DNA of 64,000 bases from Moringa oleifera (Eukaryota > Streptophyta > Magnoliopsida > Brassicales > Moringaceae): NCBI GenBank assembly GCA_021397835.1, contig JAJFZO010000566.1:7746001-7810000 (forward strand), in the 5' to 3' direction. Below, piece by piece: positions 48,301 to 61,904 of this stretch. How positions within the stretch are numbered: position 1 is the stretch's first letter; each line of letters opens with the position of its first letter. The position numbers and the translations under genes are program-made. A model generated the notes under the pieces. It was not told where the DNA came from. It did no database searches and saw only the letters and a list, made by a program, of their open reading frames with translations.

Positions 48301-50288
48301 TGGGATATATAACCAAACAGCACCCTTTGCCATTCTATAAACAAGAAAGTCAATATCAATAGTAGAGGGAGAATAGTAGTCCCTCAGTCATTAATTAATA
48401 GTTGAATAATCCCAATAGTGGTCCTCTTACCTAGCAGAGTTAATCCTTAATTGAAAATGATAGGGAGAACAAAGATTTCACATTATAATTTAAACATGTT
48501 GCTTTATGCATAAGCATAGTAGAATTTGAATCTGCTGGCTCAAATGAGTGGCTCTTGGTTTACTTTCTTAAGAAGGGCTTTCATTAACTAAGAAGTGATA
48601 ATTTTTGACCCATATGATCTAAGGCTCAAAAAGATGAGGAAACTAACAATTTCACACTTAAAGATTAAGTTCATCAGTGATATTTTCCATGGTGTCTTGA
48701 GAAAGCAACTTCGAACATGACATTCATACCCACGAAAAGTTTTGGCAGGCATTATAATGATCTTGAAGCCCTTGCTAAAAAGTATGGCTCACTACTAAAG
48801 AAGGTTCAGACATCCTTCAACTTAGCCTTGTGATCCACTGATTCATCTCTTGATTTGGTATTCCTCAATGAAGGTGGATAAGGTTAAAAAAAAAAAGAAG
48901 TTGTGAAGGTAGAAGAAAAGATGTTCAATTTAAAGGTAGAAGAAAAGTGGTGAAGTTTTCTTTTTTTTTTTTCCAATGTTATGCTTTAAAAGTTAGACTT
49001 GGAACAAAAATAACCCTTATCTATATTTTATTAATGGGATAGGAATTCGTAATGGGACGTTTTTTTCATAGATCCTTCGAGCAAGAAAGGTACAATGCCT
49101 TACTAGGGCCTTTGACCACCCTTCAGGTCATCCGAAGCCACTTTAGGGCAATTTATTGACCGTAGTAATACAATGTTCAGTGGTGAGGCAAAGCACTAGT
49201 GAGAAGCTTCCCTTAGGATTCTTTTCCCATGTGGTTTTCTTACCCATAGATAATAAGACTGTCTTTTCCATGCCCCCTGAAAAGTTATTCTGGTTGGTTT
49301 TTTAGTAATTTATTGGTGCCTAACCCATGCAATCTACTTTCATAGGTATACTTTGACGCATCTTTGAACAATCATATCTTAATGTTTCTACTATTCTTGC
49401 TCACCACCGATCATTCTTATGGTATCTTGAATAGCTTTCAAAGCGGATTTAGTCTTCATTTTCCCTTTTCATTGAGTGTAAAGTTCCTGGTAATCACCTC
49501 TGCAAGATTGATTTAGCTTAAAAGCACCATTTCTTTCATAACCGAGGAGTTTGTTGATGCAAGAAGTCTTTCTATTCCATGAGTAGACACTTTTCGAGAG
49601 AGTCTTTCTTTCATCGACTTGCTCTTTTGACCTACCTTAAGAAGGAAAATTCTCACAAGATTATTAATAAATGTAGGTCACATATAAGTATGGATGCTTC
49701 CTAAGGCAAGTGTATTTGCTTCTTTAAAAGTGGGTGCTTATGGGACTTTTGCTTTGCGATCTCCAAGATTAAGATCTTTTTCTATGTCTATTGATATCTC
49801 TCTAGAATGAGAATTTTTTTTCAAATAAAGCCAGCAAATTAATTTGAAAAAGACCTTTTATTAATCTGTAAGTCCAAACATTCCCTTAACTTAAAAACAT
49901 TTCCTACGAGTAGTTTCATAATTCCAACATGGGGCTTGGTTCTAACCATTCTTGCTAAGGACAACCTTACTCCTAGCAAAAGATTAAACGCCAAGTATGA
50001 AGTAAGTTCACAATCCAATGAATTCCCTCAAATCAAATGACACAAGGCAAACTAGAATTGAAAGATTGATCTAGGTAGTGACACGTTCTAATTGAAAGAA
50101 TTTGTGTGTATGCTAAATAGACGTATAGGCAAGCCTTTATTGATTTTTCACATGGATTGCTTTTCATTATTTTTTGGTCCATAGGCATACATTACAGTCT
50201 AATATACTTTATGACTTTAAGGGACCAAAAAGAAGTCTTTTGATCCTTCTTGAGCCTACTCCCATCTTTCAAATTAAGCTTCTAACTT

Positions 50289-50889
50289 AGGTAGTGTAGG
50301 CATTGAAGGATCAACTCACAATAGATAGGAAAGGCTTTTGATTAAAGTGCTCAAATTTGTTTTGAAGTTAATTTAGGAATCTATTTTTGGTCTGGTTGGT
50401 GTTCCAACATCTTGAATCGAGGTGGCTCTGAACTTAGGTTTGCTTACCTTTCTAGTTATAAAAAGAAAAGTAGGACTTCGAAGCCTTAATTCAAGCTAGA
50501 AATAGCGCTAAAAACTAGTCATATTGATAATAATAAGAGGTGACAATGAAAAGGCACTTTTTTAAGCCTAAGGGGTAGTGAGCGAGGTAGGATAAAGTGA
50601 AAAAGAATCTAATTTGAATTAGGGCAGGCTGAGGAGGCCTTAAGTATTCTTTTTTTTCATGAGTGGTGGGCAAGGAAGAAAACTATTCATTATATCTTTA
50701 AGAACTAAAGACAAATAGCCGTTTAAAGACCTTTCAAAGACCACTTTATAAAGGGCATGTATCACGCATAATAGAACCGTACTTTACTATGTCAATAAGA
50801 GAGAGAAAGAGGGAGGACAACAAAAGAGGCCTTGTTATATATTTGGAAATTCAATCATCATGCACTTTAGGTCCTTCTAAAAGCGATGA
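50289..50889. other. Segment of about 600 bp present only in copy 2
   Basis: Copy 1 reads AAGCTTCTAATGTAAGGTTAC at about 16240, while copy 2 reads AAGCTTCTAACTTAGG, then 600 bases, then CCTTCTAAAAGCGATGATGT. The word CTTCTAA flanks the extra DNA on both sides. This fits a deletion in copy 1 between short direct repeats, or an insertion with a 7-bp duplication. No terminal repeats, tail or coding sequence are seen inside. Confidence 0.7.
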
Positions 50890-52473
50890 TGTAAGGTTAC
50901 ATGAGTAGTGAAAGACTGAGCTCACTTGTGCTCTTATACTTCACAATAACCCAAGCTAGGAGGCTTTAAAGCCATATCATATGGATTGGTAAACTCAAAT
51001 CAAAGCACCAAACCGGGGAGGCTTCCAAAGTCGAGGCTTAATCCTGTATAATTGACCTATTTCATACCAATTAGTATTTGACTTACTTAATGCACTAACG
51101 AGTATTTGCATCGCTACCTTAGCTTCGTGTTAAGGGCATAAGGGAAAGAACAATTACTCTATTAACGTAATATTCATTCATAGTATTGTTATTCCATTAT
51201 CAAGCTTAAACCAATGTGTTTGAGGAAATAACTCTTCCCTATGAAACTAGGGATCTACCATCTAACGACATTCTCATGAAGAGAAAACAAAAGTCTCTTG
51301 AAATGGGGAGAAAAAAAACCAATGGATTTTAGTAGTTTCATAAGGCAATCACCCTTATATGAAGTGGTGCACCTAAGAAAGGTAGTAGCCTATATTTTTT
51401 CTTTTTAAACCGCAACTAGCAAAAAAAGACTTTGCCTCTTTTGAAAAGAATAGTAAGAAAAGGGATCGAAAAGATCAATTACTAAGCAAAGGAAAACAAG
51501 TGCTACTAGTGTTGTAAGGAAAACCCCCAGGATGCCATGGGAAATTAAAAACTATTAGATAAGAATATTCATTGAATTGCTTTCAGTAAATTTAACTAGC
51601 TAAGCTATCTAAATAACCTTTTTAACTGAGAAAAGGTAGTTTTATTGATTCCCAATCTCGAAACTAAGTGTGCGAAGTCACAAGCTGATGAGTTACATCT
51701 GAAGTTAAAAAAACCCAATTAAGAAATGAAAGTTATAGTTATCAAGCTAAAACTGAAACTCAAGAAAAAAATGTAAGGAAAGGTCCCAACTGCCAACCAC
51801 TCTTTACTGTATTGCAAAATCAAGAAATGGAATAAGGGAAGGGCTTTCACATACAGAGTGGCAATAAGCCCCTAGTCTTTTGGTTTTTCCAGGACTGTAT
51901 ATGGATAGGTTCAGAGAGCCAACTACCCCTTTGAAAGCCATTCAAAACATCTAATGACATGGTGAGGGCAAGTTGAGTGCAATGAAATGTGGTTATTTTC
52001 ATACATTTCTCTTAGAGTTGCTACTTCCTTTGTTTTGTGGTTTTGAGTTCCCTCTCCATTTAAAGGTTAGGAGTGATATGGAGCATTCTACTACTTTAGT
52101 AAGGGCTCATTTGTGCAAGTAAATGCATATGTAGTGAGCTCCTCATATGGCTCTAGATTACATTCAAAGGCCTATCCTAACCACTCATATGAGGTGCCCC
52201 TTCCCAAGTAGTTTGGTCTCTAATACCGTTCTTAGAATGGACCTGCCTATTAGCAATGTATTCTCAGTTGTTATTGTATACTTATATGATGAGTCATGTG
52301 TGCTAAAAGAGACCTTATAGCTCACAAAGCAAAGTCAATCAGGCATTCCTATTATTGATAAGCTCCAACTCCTTCTCTTTTCCCTATATATAATTTAAGG
52401 GATTCGAGATAAATAGGTGCTATAGCCCTGAGTCATTAGCATTATGCCTTTAAATTTGGCAAGATTATAAGTC

Positions 52474-52680
52474 GTGATTTTAACAAGAAAGTCTAAAAAA
52501 CCTTCACAACATGTTACTATACGCCTTGTGGGTTGTAGTTATCAATGTACTCCCCAAGATTGTAGGCCCTTTCATACACGGATTTTAAGGCATTTAGCTA
52601 GCTTATGTCTTCACTCTCGCTTCTTTACTCTTTTTTCGAACTCTTTCGATATCCTTTTTTTATCTTTGCCATCTCCCTAA
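52474..52680 (+). pseudogene. Short conserved reading frame (copy 2)
   Basis: This 68-codon counterpart of 17814-18011 has the same core CSYQCTPQDCRPFHTRIL and the same C-terminus LPSP. Differences between copies include both silent and replacement changes. Function unknown. Confidence 0.3.
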
Positions 52681-55503
52681 CTAAAGTAATTTGTACACCA
52701 TCCATCCTATGATTGGTTCATAAGAATTGTAAGTTTGATAATCAAAGGTTGGAATATCTCTATTGTTCTCAGCAAGCCACTTCATGCTCAAAGTAAATGC
52801 CAAATCTTGAAGCTATGATGTGTTAGAACTAGAGCTTCAAAAGAAGCAACAGTGAGGGTTGGTAATATGGTTAGAGGTCCACTTTATTATAACATTCTAC
52901 ATCTTTTAACATGAATAAAAGATGTTAAATTATCTTAACACCTTTTCTTCAGTTATTCCTATGAATATATCAACTTATTTTGATTAATTTCTAGCATGTG
53001 TTCCTTTTCCTACTAAGGAAGTTCTTTAGCATGCTGTTGATTAGCTACAGCTTTCTTTTAGTTATGCGAACAATACCCTAGCGAAGCAAATTTGGTTCCA
53101 TCCTATACCTCTTATCAAACAAATTCCAATATAAATGGTTGTCCTTTTAGTGATGATGATTTATTTTATTCAAAGCGAAGCGAACAATGTTACTGTCTCC
53201 TTCTTTCTCCTAGCACTCATTAAAATTGCATGCAGGTCATCGAGATTGGGAACATCATATTGAAATGACTTGATCTGTGAATGCAACCCTTGGCTTACCC
53301 AATATTGGGCAGTGAATGGACCAATTCCTTCATTCATTGCATATTGATTAAGAATCCCTCTAGGAGATTAGGTCACGAACCTTCTTTCAGGTCTAAAAGG
53401 GCTCTTAGTTAGGTCCGTTAGTGACTTGGATTGATGCTTATCAATAATAAGAAGCTTGGGATTCCTGCCATGTATGTGGCACATAAATAGTTTTATCGAT
53501 GCGATTCAACAGATCATAGGGAAGTTTGGTCTTTGGAATCAAATAGCTATGCTCTGGTTTAGTGGTTTGTTATGCTCTGTGACCTTATTCTTCTTCAAAA
53601 CCTGATGCTTCATTTGCTTCTCTAGCTTATTATGACTTCTTTGACACTATTGCGTGAAACATTTATTTGGTCTTCCAGTGCTATCTATGCTAGCTCAAAA
53701 GGTATTACTACTCTCTTATTTCTTATTAAACCTCATTGACTTCGTAGCCATCCCTATTTGGATTTTTTTTTTTTTTTTAGTGTGGTCCATCCAATCTGCT
53801 TCTTTAAGTTATGTGATTGCATAAAATAACTATGCACTACTGTGCTTAGTGCTACAGTGACCTTAACCACCCCAAATGGTTAATTCTTCCTTACTTTAGT
53901 TAGTCAACAAACTGAATTGCACTCATTCTGAACCATTCCTGTGAGAAGCTCATAGAGGAGAACATCTCTCTTCTGTAATATAATCTGTAGGTGCTCGATC
54001 CTTTTATTGATTCAGTATTTCCCTTTACCCTTTCAAATAAAATAAATTCTAGCCATTTTTCTTTGAGCTCCTATTAGGGATTAATCATCTTGCTTTCTTT
54101 CTCCATTTCCTATTCAAGTGGTAGTTACGATCGTGGGTGTTTCATATGCTCCATCAGTGTTTTCAATCTCCTTGTCGCTAGTTAGTCAAGTAGTTCTTGC
54201 GTGACTTGAGGTGTAATAAGCCCTATTGAAAGATCTAACTATCGGCTAGTTCCATCAATTTTCTTCAATAATTATGTTAACTTTAGCATAGACTAGAATA
54301 GCTACATCATAATAAATTCTACTACTATACTTCTAAACAATGGAACATAGCGGATGCCAGTTATCGAGCCAAATAAAAAAAGTACCTTTTTCCATTACCC
54401 ACTTTGGATAGGATAAAAGGTCTCATAATATACCTCAAGTTCATAAATTTCCTCCAACTCTAAGAGGAGTCGTTAGGAACGAGGATGCCTCATGCACTCT
54501 TACCTTTCAAGGAACGCTTTTAATTCAGAAGCCTAGATGGTATGTGAATTAAAGGCAATGTTCCATAAATGTTTGGTAATAGCTGCCTTATTCTAGTCAT
54601 GAACTCTCTTGAGGCTAGACCCTTTTCCTCTTTCAGTTTGAGACGTAGACTACATCCCAAGCCACCTTGGAAGCCTTAGAGATCCAAACTACACCCACTT
54701 ATCTTATATGCTTCAACAAGACAAGGTAAATTGATACCATAAAAAGTCCAAGTCAAATACCTGCCCAAAAAAGATGAAAGCGTTAAATGACCGGAATCAA
54801 AAATCCAAGAAAAGGACTTATTGGTGAAGAAAAAAAGATCTATCTCATATAAGAAGTAGACATGGCAGTGACACTTTCTTTGTGTTTTTTTTTTTTTTTT
54901 TGTAAGGAGAGGCTATAACTTTTTCATAATCATAGACGAAATCTAGTAAGACTTCTTTAGAAGTAGTAGGCTGATTAATGTTTGATGTGATAGATAAGAT
55001 GAACAAAGGTAACTCTCACTCGGTTGGTGTGCATATGATTGCTAAAAAGCACCTCATAGTTGATAAATCGAGGTTATGTTAAGAGGATCCATGACTCATA
55101 CCATTCAACTTTTTTTTCTTATTTGTAAGACAATTCGCCTTTCAATGTCTTCAAACACACTCATCTTTGGCAATCTAGATGGATCTGACAGTCAAAGGCA
55201 CAGAAAGAGACTAAAAGTGTAAACTAATAGTAAATATAAGGTAACAGTAGGAAGTAATGAGCGATGGTGATCCTCTTAATTAATAGCTCAAATTCATCTC
55301 TCCTCACTCTTTTTATGCTCATTTTATCTAATAACATAATCATAATCTCTCATCTTAAACATGTCCTTTGAGGCATGCCGAACTTCCAATCTTAGTTATA
55401 ACCTACTTACTCAGTTTCCAGTCTTTTATGTCATGTTTTTCCACTTCAGTCGGTTTTAGCTATTTGATTATAGTTTTTATAAATAGGATGAAATTTAGAT
55501 TAT

Positions 55504-55558
55504 AATATATATATATCTGTGTGTGTGTATGTGTGTGTATATATATATATATATATAT
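55504..55558. repeat. Compound (AT)(GT)(AT) microsatellite, copy 2
   Basis: An AT run is followed by two GT runs split by TATG, then a long AT run. It corresponds to 21450-21474. Confidence 0.95.
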
Positions 55559-55581
55559 TTGAAGCCTTTGTCCATGATGCC

Positions 55582-55920
55582 TATGCTTACTATACCGTGC
55601 TGTTCTACTACTTAAGGTTTTGTGCTTGTATTTGCCTTTTCAGGTGAAGCTTGCTCAGGCCATGGGCCATCATAAAAAAAACTACAAGTGAATCAAATAT
55701 TAATATTTCTATCTCATCTATACTAGGTGGTAATGAACAAAGCAACTAAATCAATTAGATCAAGCCACCTATAGCCAACCTACCCAAGGGCTTGGTTTGT
55801 CCTACTTAACGACCTTAGTCCATAGAGTGATAGCAAGTATATGGAATGGTCAAAGCCATTTCAAACCAATGCCTTAACTTGAACTAATGGAGATGCTATG
55901 GCATGCATGCTTCTCTAGCT
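55582..55920. other. Segment of about 340 bp present only in copy 2
   Basis: After the compound microsatellite copy 2 has about 340 bases that copy 1 lacks (copy 1 runs from CATGATGCCTAAGGGCTTGG to GGTCTAGGAGGTAGGG at 21490-21540). AAGGGCTTGG recurs inside the extra DNA at about 55788, so copy 1 probably lost the sequence in one or two deletions. No gene is seen. Confidence 0.65.
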
Positions 55921-57589
55921 AGGAGGTAGGGATGCGAATACAACTAATCAGTGTCAACCAGAATGTGAATTAGTGAGTAAAGCGAATCTCACAAGCCTAT
56001 CCCAGTAAGCACAGATGATGAATTTCCCTCACTTTTGATTTTGTGAGAGAAGCTAGGTTCACAACTCATATCTTTTTTCTATAAAAGAGAGAACCACGAA
56101 GGAAAGCTACAAACTAGAGGTATGACATCATTACTTTTCTAACTTCTATATCTTGAAGCCTTTGGCAAGCCAATACGAGATACTCGCTACTAGAATAGGA
56201 ATAAATTGTGGACAATCTTAAGATACAAAAATTTATTTCATAAAATAAGACACTACATCGAAAGCTCTTAGGGAAGAAGATAAAAAACAGCACTCAAATG
56301 CTTATGCTAGTGCCCAATTCCAATCTTTACTAGATCGAGGTGGGCATAGAGCAGAGAAGGGAAAAAAAGTACTATACTAACTCAATCCTGTCATCTAGAG
56401 AGGACCAATCCTAGCCCCCCCTCTTTGTGAGTTCAAGGAAGTTCCTTCTATAGATAGGAGCATGGCATTTATAGTTGCTTTCCCTCATCTCTTCTATTTC
56501 TCCTATTATACTCTCTTTTGGTACTTGAGTCTTGTCTCTAGGTGAATCTAACTATTTATGAAAAAAAAAACCCTAGATAATATGTGTCACTTATGAGATA
56601 GATATAAAATCGAGTAGATGTACCGAAAATGAGAGGTCATATAAACTAGTTAGTCATTGATTAAATTGACACTTTTTTTCTTCTAAAGAATTTGATTCAA
56701 TTTATCCTTTAAGCTTCTAGTTAGTCATTCCTTAAAATTGTAATTCAATTGGTCAAAGCATTACATATGAGAATTTATCCAAAATAAGATGAATCTACCA
56801 TCCTCTTGATGGACTAAATCATCAAACAAGAACAAGTATAGAGAAGGATTTTGTTACTTGAACATTATTTCTCGTTCTGTTTATAGTAGAAAGAAAGAAA
56901 AAATCTATTAAATAAAGGTGGGAAAGGATTTCACATTATTCTGAGGGGCAAGACATGCCTCTTCTTTTGGATATTTTCAAAAGTGAAAGGTCCCCAAAGA
57001 TTGCCTTAATCATACAAAGAAGCCTTTTTTAGCTAAAGAAAAAAGTCAAAGGCTTTCGAGAAAGAAAAGGTTAGGCTCCCAATGGTGAAAAGTCTTCGAA
57101 TAGGATCTCGATGCTTTTATGTCAAAATCATTCGCAATGTGATTTGAGTTATTAATGCTCTCATCCTATCATGTAAAGCTAGTTCTATTTTAGGGTGTTA
57201 AGTTCATGATAACGAAGGGAAGTGGAACTCAATCTTATTTAGATATTTTATCTTATATCTTATCATAGTTCTTCTATCATATTCTTAAGAGGCTAAAGCT
57301 TATGGCCTAAGTTACAATCATGCTACAAAATGTATATACTTAACACACGCAAGTCAAACTATCTTTTCGATCAATCTAATTACCTGGCTATGGCCTAATC
57401 TAATCATACAGAAACTAATAGTGGCTTTCTAACTCAAAACAAAACCTAAAAAAGCTCTCTAATTATGTATACGAAGTGCCTTCTTCTTGCTCTTATAGCT
57501 AATTGAAGAAAGATAGACAGAACTCTTATTTATATATGGCATAATCAAAGCTTTTTGATTAGGCCATTTTCATGTTATATATATATAAA

Positions 57590-57850
57590 ACCCAAAGCAT
57601 CCTTTGTCAGCAATCATAAATAGGCCACTGCAAGAGGACATCCTTGTCGGACGGACCAAGAAATTAAAAAGGATGGTAGTACAACTCCTAAAAATGTCTT
57701 AGAATGATGGTGTAAGCATTAGGTTGAGACCATTCTCTTTTGAGGGTCTAGAAGTAAGCTAGTGAAGTTAGCAAGCCAATAAGTCTAGGTTATAAACCCT
57801 GCTAACTTTCGCTTCACTGGGATAAATACAATAACCCTCGTACCCTATAA
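57590..57850 (-). pseudogene. LINE-type reverse transcriptase fragment (copy 2)
   Basis: This is the duplicate of 23158-23451. It has in-frame stops but reads SVRQGCPLA on the minus strand, retaining the Arg that copy 1 has changed to Gln. That independently supports the reverse-transcriptase identification. Confidence 0.55.
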
Positions 57851-59292
57851 GCCTACTTTGTATCCATCTTGTACCCTGCCTGCAAGTAAGCTAAAAGATG
57901 ATGAACTCTTCTGCCCTAGTTCTAGTGCTATAGTCTTTTTTCCATCTAGAGCTAGAGATTGTAAGTTGGAAGTACAAGAAGTTGAAAAGGTTATCAGTCT
58001 ATCCCTACTAGCAACTTAAGAGAAGTCCATCAATACCGTTAATAATGCTTAGTTCCAGCTCATGTTGGCATGCCCACAGCACTTGTTAGAAAAGTCGTCT
58101 CACTTTCCTTTCCCGATTGGTGCTTGCTCAATTGACATCGAAACTAAAGGATTGATATTAAGAGGGATTGGATGCATATAAAAGGTAAGGGTGAGCCTCA
58201 CTCTGAAGCACTCAACTGCATCCCAACCTTCATATAAGCTCTTGCTTGCGACCCAAAGCATTGACTTTGACTCCAACGCTTGGATTACTTTAGATATTCC
58301 CCATATGTACTAAAGTGATTTAGCTTACACTCGATGAATGAATCCAATCAGACCTGAAACCATTCGTTCATGTTTGTTAATCTTCTTTAGCAGTTACGGG
58401 GTTTTCGAGGGCAAACTAAGACATTGAAAGGTCTCATTCTCTTATTGATCCAATCTAGGGAAACACCAAGCCTTTCTCTGCCCCTCATCTATCAAACAAA
58501 GTGAATATAGGTTTTAATTCCTCCACATCCATGTGTTTATGATGCTTTCACCAAGGATCATCAACTTATGCATCTAACCTTCACCTCATAAATGTTGGCT
58601 AACCCAATCCCATCAGGTACTCTTCTCTTTTTGCTCTTTTGTAGGCTAGCTTTCACCCTTACCTGATATTTGAGCAAGCTAGTATTCTTTGATTCAACTG
58701 ACAAGGCATCTCTAACTTTTATAGGGAAGAACAAGCAGGCAATCCAGTGCCATCGATCAAGAGAAGGGAATTACCTACTGACTAGACCTCACCTTTCTTT
58801 GACAATAACTTATTTGGTACATAGGCAACACCAACCAGAACTCCACATGTTGGATCCGACCGATAAGCAACAAGGGACCCATTAAAAGAAGCTTCACTTC
58901 TCCCAAAACCTAACCTCAACGAGTTGAGACTTTGGTTTCGCTGCACTTGAATGGTAGCCTGGTAATGCATCACTTTCTATCTGCATTTCTAAGACCAGTC
59001 CCTTATTTTGCTAACCAATTAGGTTAGTTCATTAAGTGCCAAGGCATCTCTTTCTCCTAGGTCCTATCTCGAACATTCTTAGAGAGGCAAGTTAGCCACC
59101 TCGACCATATCAAAGCTCTTTCTTATTCTCCCAGCCCAGTGATCAATAATTCTTTGATCTTTCATTCGATGCGTGGCCTAATGAATGCAAGCTCGTAAGC
59201 TAAGAAGCCTGTGACGGTACAGAATTAGACTGAATCCAACCAAATCACCTTGTGAGCCAAGCTAGGGTATGGAAAATTGATCCTATTGTTTC

Positions 59293-59532
59293 TTGTCCCT
59301 ATTCACGATGAGAGTGGAAGAGGTGAAGCGAAGGTTGAAGAAGTCGCTTCTACAATGCGTGAAAGTATGGACCCAAGAAAATATGCTAGTTTGTTTGACC
59401 AATCCCAAACTTTACATATTCATGATTAATGAGAATGTGAGGGGAATAGTCTTGAATGATAGATGGAAGGATCCCCCTTCACTTAATGAACTACTTATAC
59501 CAATCTATCCCAAAAACATCCAATCGATCTAG
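59293..59532 (+). pseudogene. Short reading frame of unknown family (copy 2)
   Basis: A frame of 79 codons includes ENMLVCLTNPKLYIFMINEN and WKDPPSLNELLIPIYPKNIQ. The repeat-B equivalent (about 25510-25740) keeps LTNPKLYIFLINENVRG and PPSLNELPVPIHPENIQS, with a stop where the Trp codon stands in copy 2. The frame continues, broken, into 59652-59873. Shared legibility hints at an ancestral coding region, but no family is recognised. Confidence 0.3.
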
Positions 59533-60362
59533 TGTGCGCTAATGACCTGCCACAGTAAGCAAGCAGAAGGTCTTGTGCATGAAACTGACTCAATGGCTAT
59601 CCTTAATGTACGACTTAGCTCACGAAGAAGAAAAGAAGAATTGATTTCCTTGTGGGATTGGAATTGACTTTTTATTCGTGCTTTAGAGGTCAGTCACAGT
59701 TCAATAATTATAATGGTATGTTCCTTATATGTAATTTCCTAATCATCCTGCCATTCCTCACTTTAGGAAGATCCTTTATTAAACCCCTAGAAAGCCACCT
59801 ATTCTATGTTTTGCTTTTCTATCTAAGGCTCTCTCAAAGTGGAATCAATTCTACTAATATGCACGAAGTTTAAATGAAATACAAGCGAACCTTAGGGCTG
59901 TCGTCGTTTATGCCACTGTATAATTGGGGATTCATAACAACTTTGACAAATTTCTATAAGAGCTAGCAGATCATCAATTATTTCCTGAAGCAAAACAGGT
60001 TAACATTGAAAAGTTGCATCAAACTACCTAGGTTTGTAGAAAAAAATGAATTAAAAGATGAGTGTCGCAGCAGTAGCTTTTAAGATGGCAGCCAAGGCTT
60101 GGATTTCGGGAGGATATATATGAGAGTAAGTGTGAGGATAAAGAACCTTCCCATTTTCTGTTCTGGACCTAAGTTTAACAACTTATTCAACTATCACTTC
60201 TTAGATGGAGCTCTGAAAAGAGACCTATGAATGCCTTGGCTCTAAGTCGTACGTAGCACCATATAATAGAGTATTCAGCTGCGTAACAACTTTCTCTCGT
60301 GCTATGGCCTATTTTTAAGCGCATTTGTTGCGTTGAGAAATTGGTTGTGAACAAGGAAGCGT

Positions 60363-60697
60363 TTGAGTTGGCGTGTAAGATTAATGGTGGTGCAAGTTTT
60401 CAATAGCTTTTCTAATCTCTATCATATGTTTGATAGATCTGAATCTTCTGTTTATAGGCATGGACAAATCCCATTGCCCCAGCCTAATCCCCCCAAAAAA
60501 ATCTTTGATTGCTTGTCACCTATTTATACAATGAATATTTATTTATATCGTTAACATTAATAGTTATTTACAGATGGATAGGAATGGCAGTTAAGAGCAT
60601 TACTTTCTTAGGCCAAGATGGTCTTTTTCTTCTTTCCCCTATTCCTGTCCTTCCCACTGCGGTTGATAGAGAAGCATTAAGCAAGGCAAGGAGTTGA
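60363..60697 (+). pseudogene. Pair of short conserved frames (copy 2)
   Basis: The counterparts of 26415-26884 read NSFSNLYHMFDRSESSVYRH and then YRWIGMAVKSITFLGQDGLF. The second frame has six extra bases relative to copy 1 and stays in phase. The first 50 codons of the copy-1 frame are broken here. Confidence 0.3.
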
Positions 60698-61904
60698 GAT
60701 AGTCTTAGCCATAATCTCTGTTCTTAGTGTCTTCCTCTATTCTGCATAGCTTTGCATTGAGGGAGCACCTGTGGTGTTAGTAAAGGTATACAATGGGCAA
60801 TTACAAGGCAATACCACTAGGGAAGTTGATTGAGGCATATGTTTTTTATGATTGATAATGAGGGGATTGCTAATGATGAAATATACAAGAAAGGGTAAAA
60901 CACCTTATTCTTCTTAACCCCTTGGAACCCTTACATTTCTTTTAGGCGCGATAAGGCTTACTCCGTTCTTAAGGCTTGGGTCACTATCTTCAACTCTAGT
61001 GGATGCCAAAAAAATCGATTGAAAAAGCCAATGTTAGAGCAAAGCATTCCCTAAAAAGAAAATAAGGCAAACACAAAGGCCAACAACTAAAGCAATCTAC
61101 CATTCTTTGTGTTGAAGAAACATGTGAAGTAGAGTTACAGTTCAAATGCACTAGGTAGCAAGAATACTAAATGAGGGATTGGAGGTGTAGCTTTATCTTT
61201 CTTTTGAGATTGGGCAGCCTTCCTTATTCATGCTCCATACAAGTAGTAGGATTGGACTAAAAAGGTATGGAAGGCCAAGTATACTGCTTAGTTTTGTAGC
61301 TTCATTTCCAAATTGTCCGTATCATTGAAAACTTATGATTTCGATCAAGTCAACTACTTTTTTTCGTAGCTGGTCGGGTGAAAAGTAGGACAAAGATCTT
61401 AGTCAGAATTAGAGGATTTCTCACTTGGCATTGACATTTTATCTTTTGGATGAGATTCAACTTGGAACTTGGTACGTGGAGGTTAAGCTTTTCTCAGGTT
61501 TCTTCTTATAGGTAGAGTTAGTTAAAGCGGTGCAGCTCCTACGTACCATTTGTCTCCAAGCCTATCTCTCACCTTCTATTGTGCTTTTGATTCCATCACT
61601 CAATTGATGGGTGATTTTTAAACGCTTTAGCCTAAGAAGCGCTATGGACTGACTTCCTTACACGCATAGTTAGTTATAGAAGTTAGAGATAATCTGATCT
61701 AACGAGTGAGTAGAAGCATTAATCATAAAAAGAGCTCATTAGTTAAGCTCTTTGGTGATGTCCCTCTCACTTATACTTGCCGCCTTTTTACCATGGTTGG
61801 TCGACTTCAACATTCCAGTCTACTCTTCCGCCTTTACTTGATATGATGGTTTAGTTTCCTTCAAAGAAATAAGGTCAGGCAAATTAACACTACTACAAAA
61901 ATTA

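Larger units (their letters stand above)
37805..61887 (+). repeat. Giant direct duplication, copy 2
   Basis: This is the second copy of the unit described at 1-28086. It has its own extra segments of about 600 bp (50289-50889) and about 340 bp (55582-55920), and lacks the right half of the CACTA element and the DNA after it. Its right limit is abrupt: similarity stops at 61887, where CACTACTACAAAAATT begins, while copy 1 continues past 28086 into different sequence. Direct orientation and a start-to-start distance of 37.8 kb suggest an old segmental duplication. Two independent insertions of the same source DNA is the alternative, but the shared CACTA insertion at the same site argues that the unit was duplicated after that element arrived. 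Confidence 0.93.

Noticed and set aside
9459..55558. AT and AC/GT runs as possible transposon ends (Helitron or MITE insertion points)
   Set aside because: They are simple-sequence repeats present at the same places in both copies, with no element attached.
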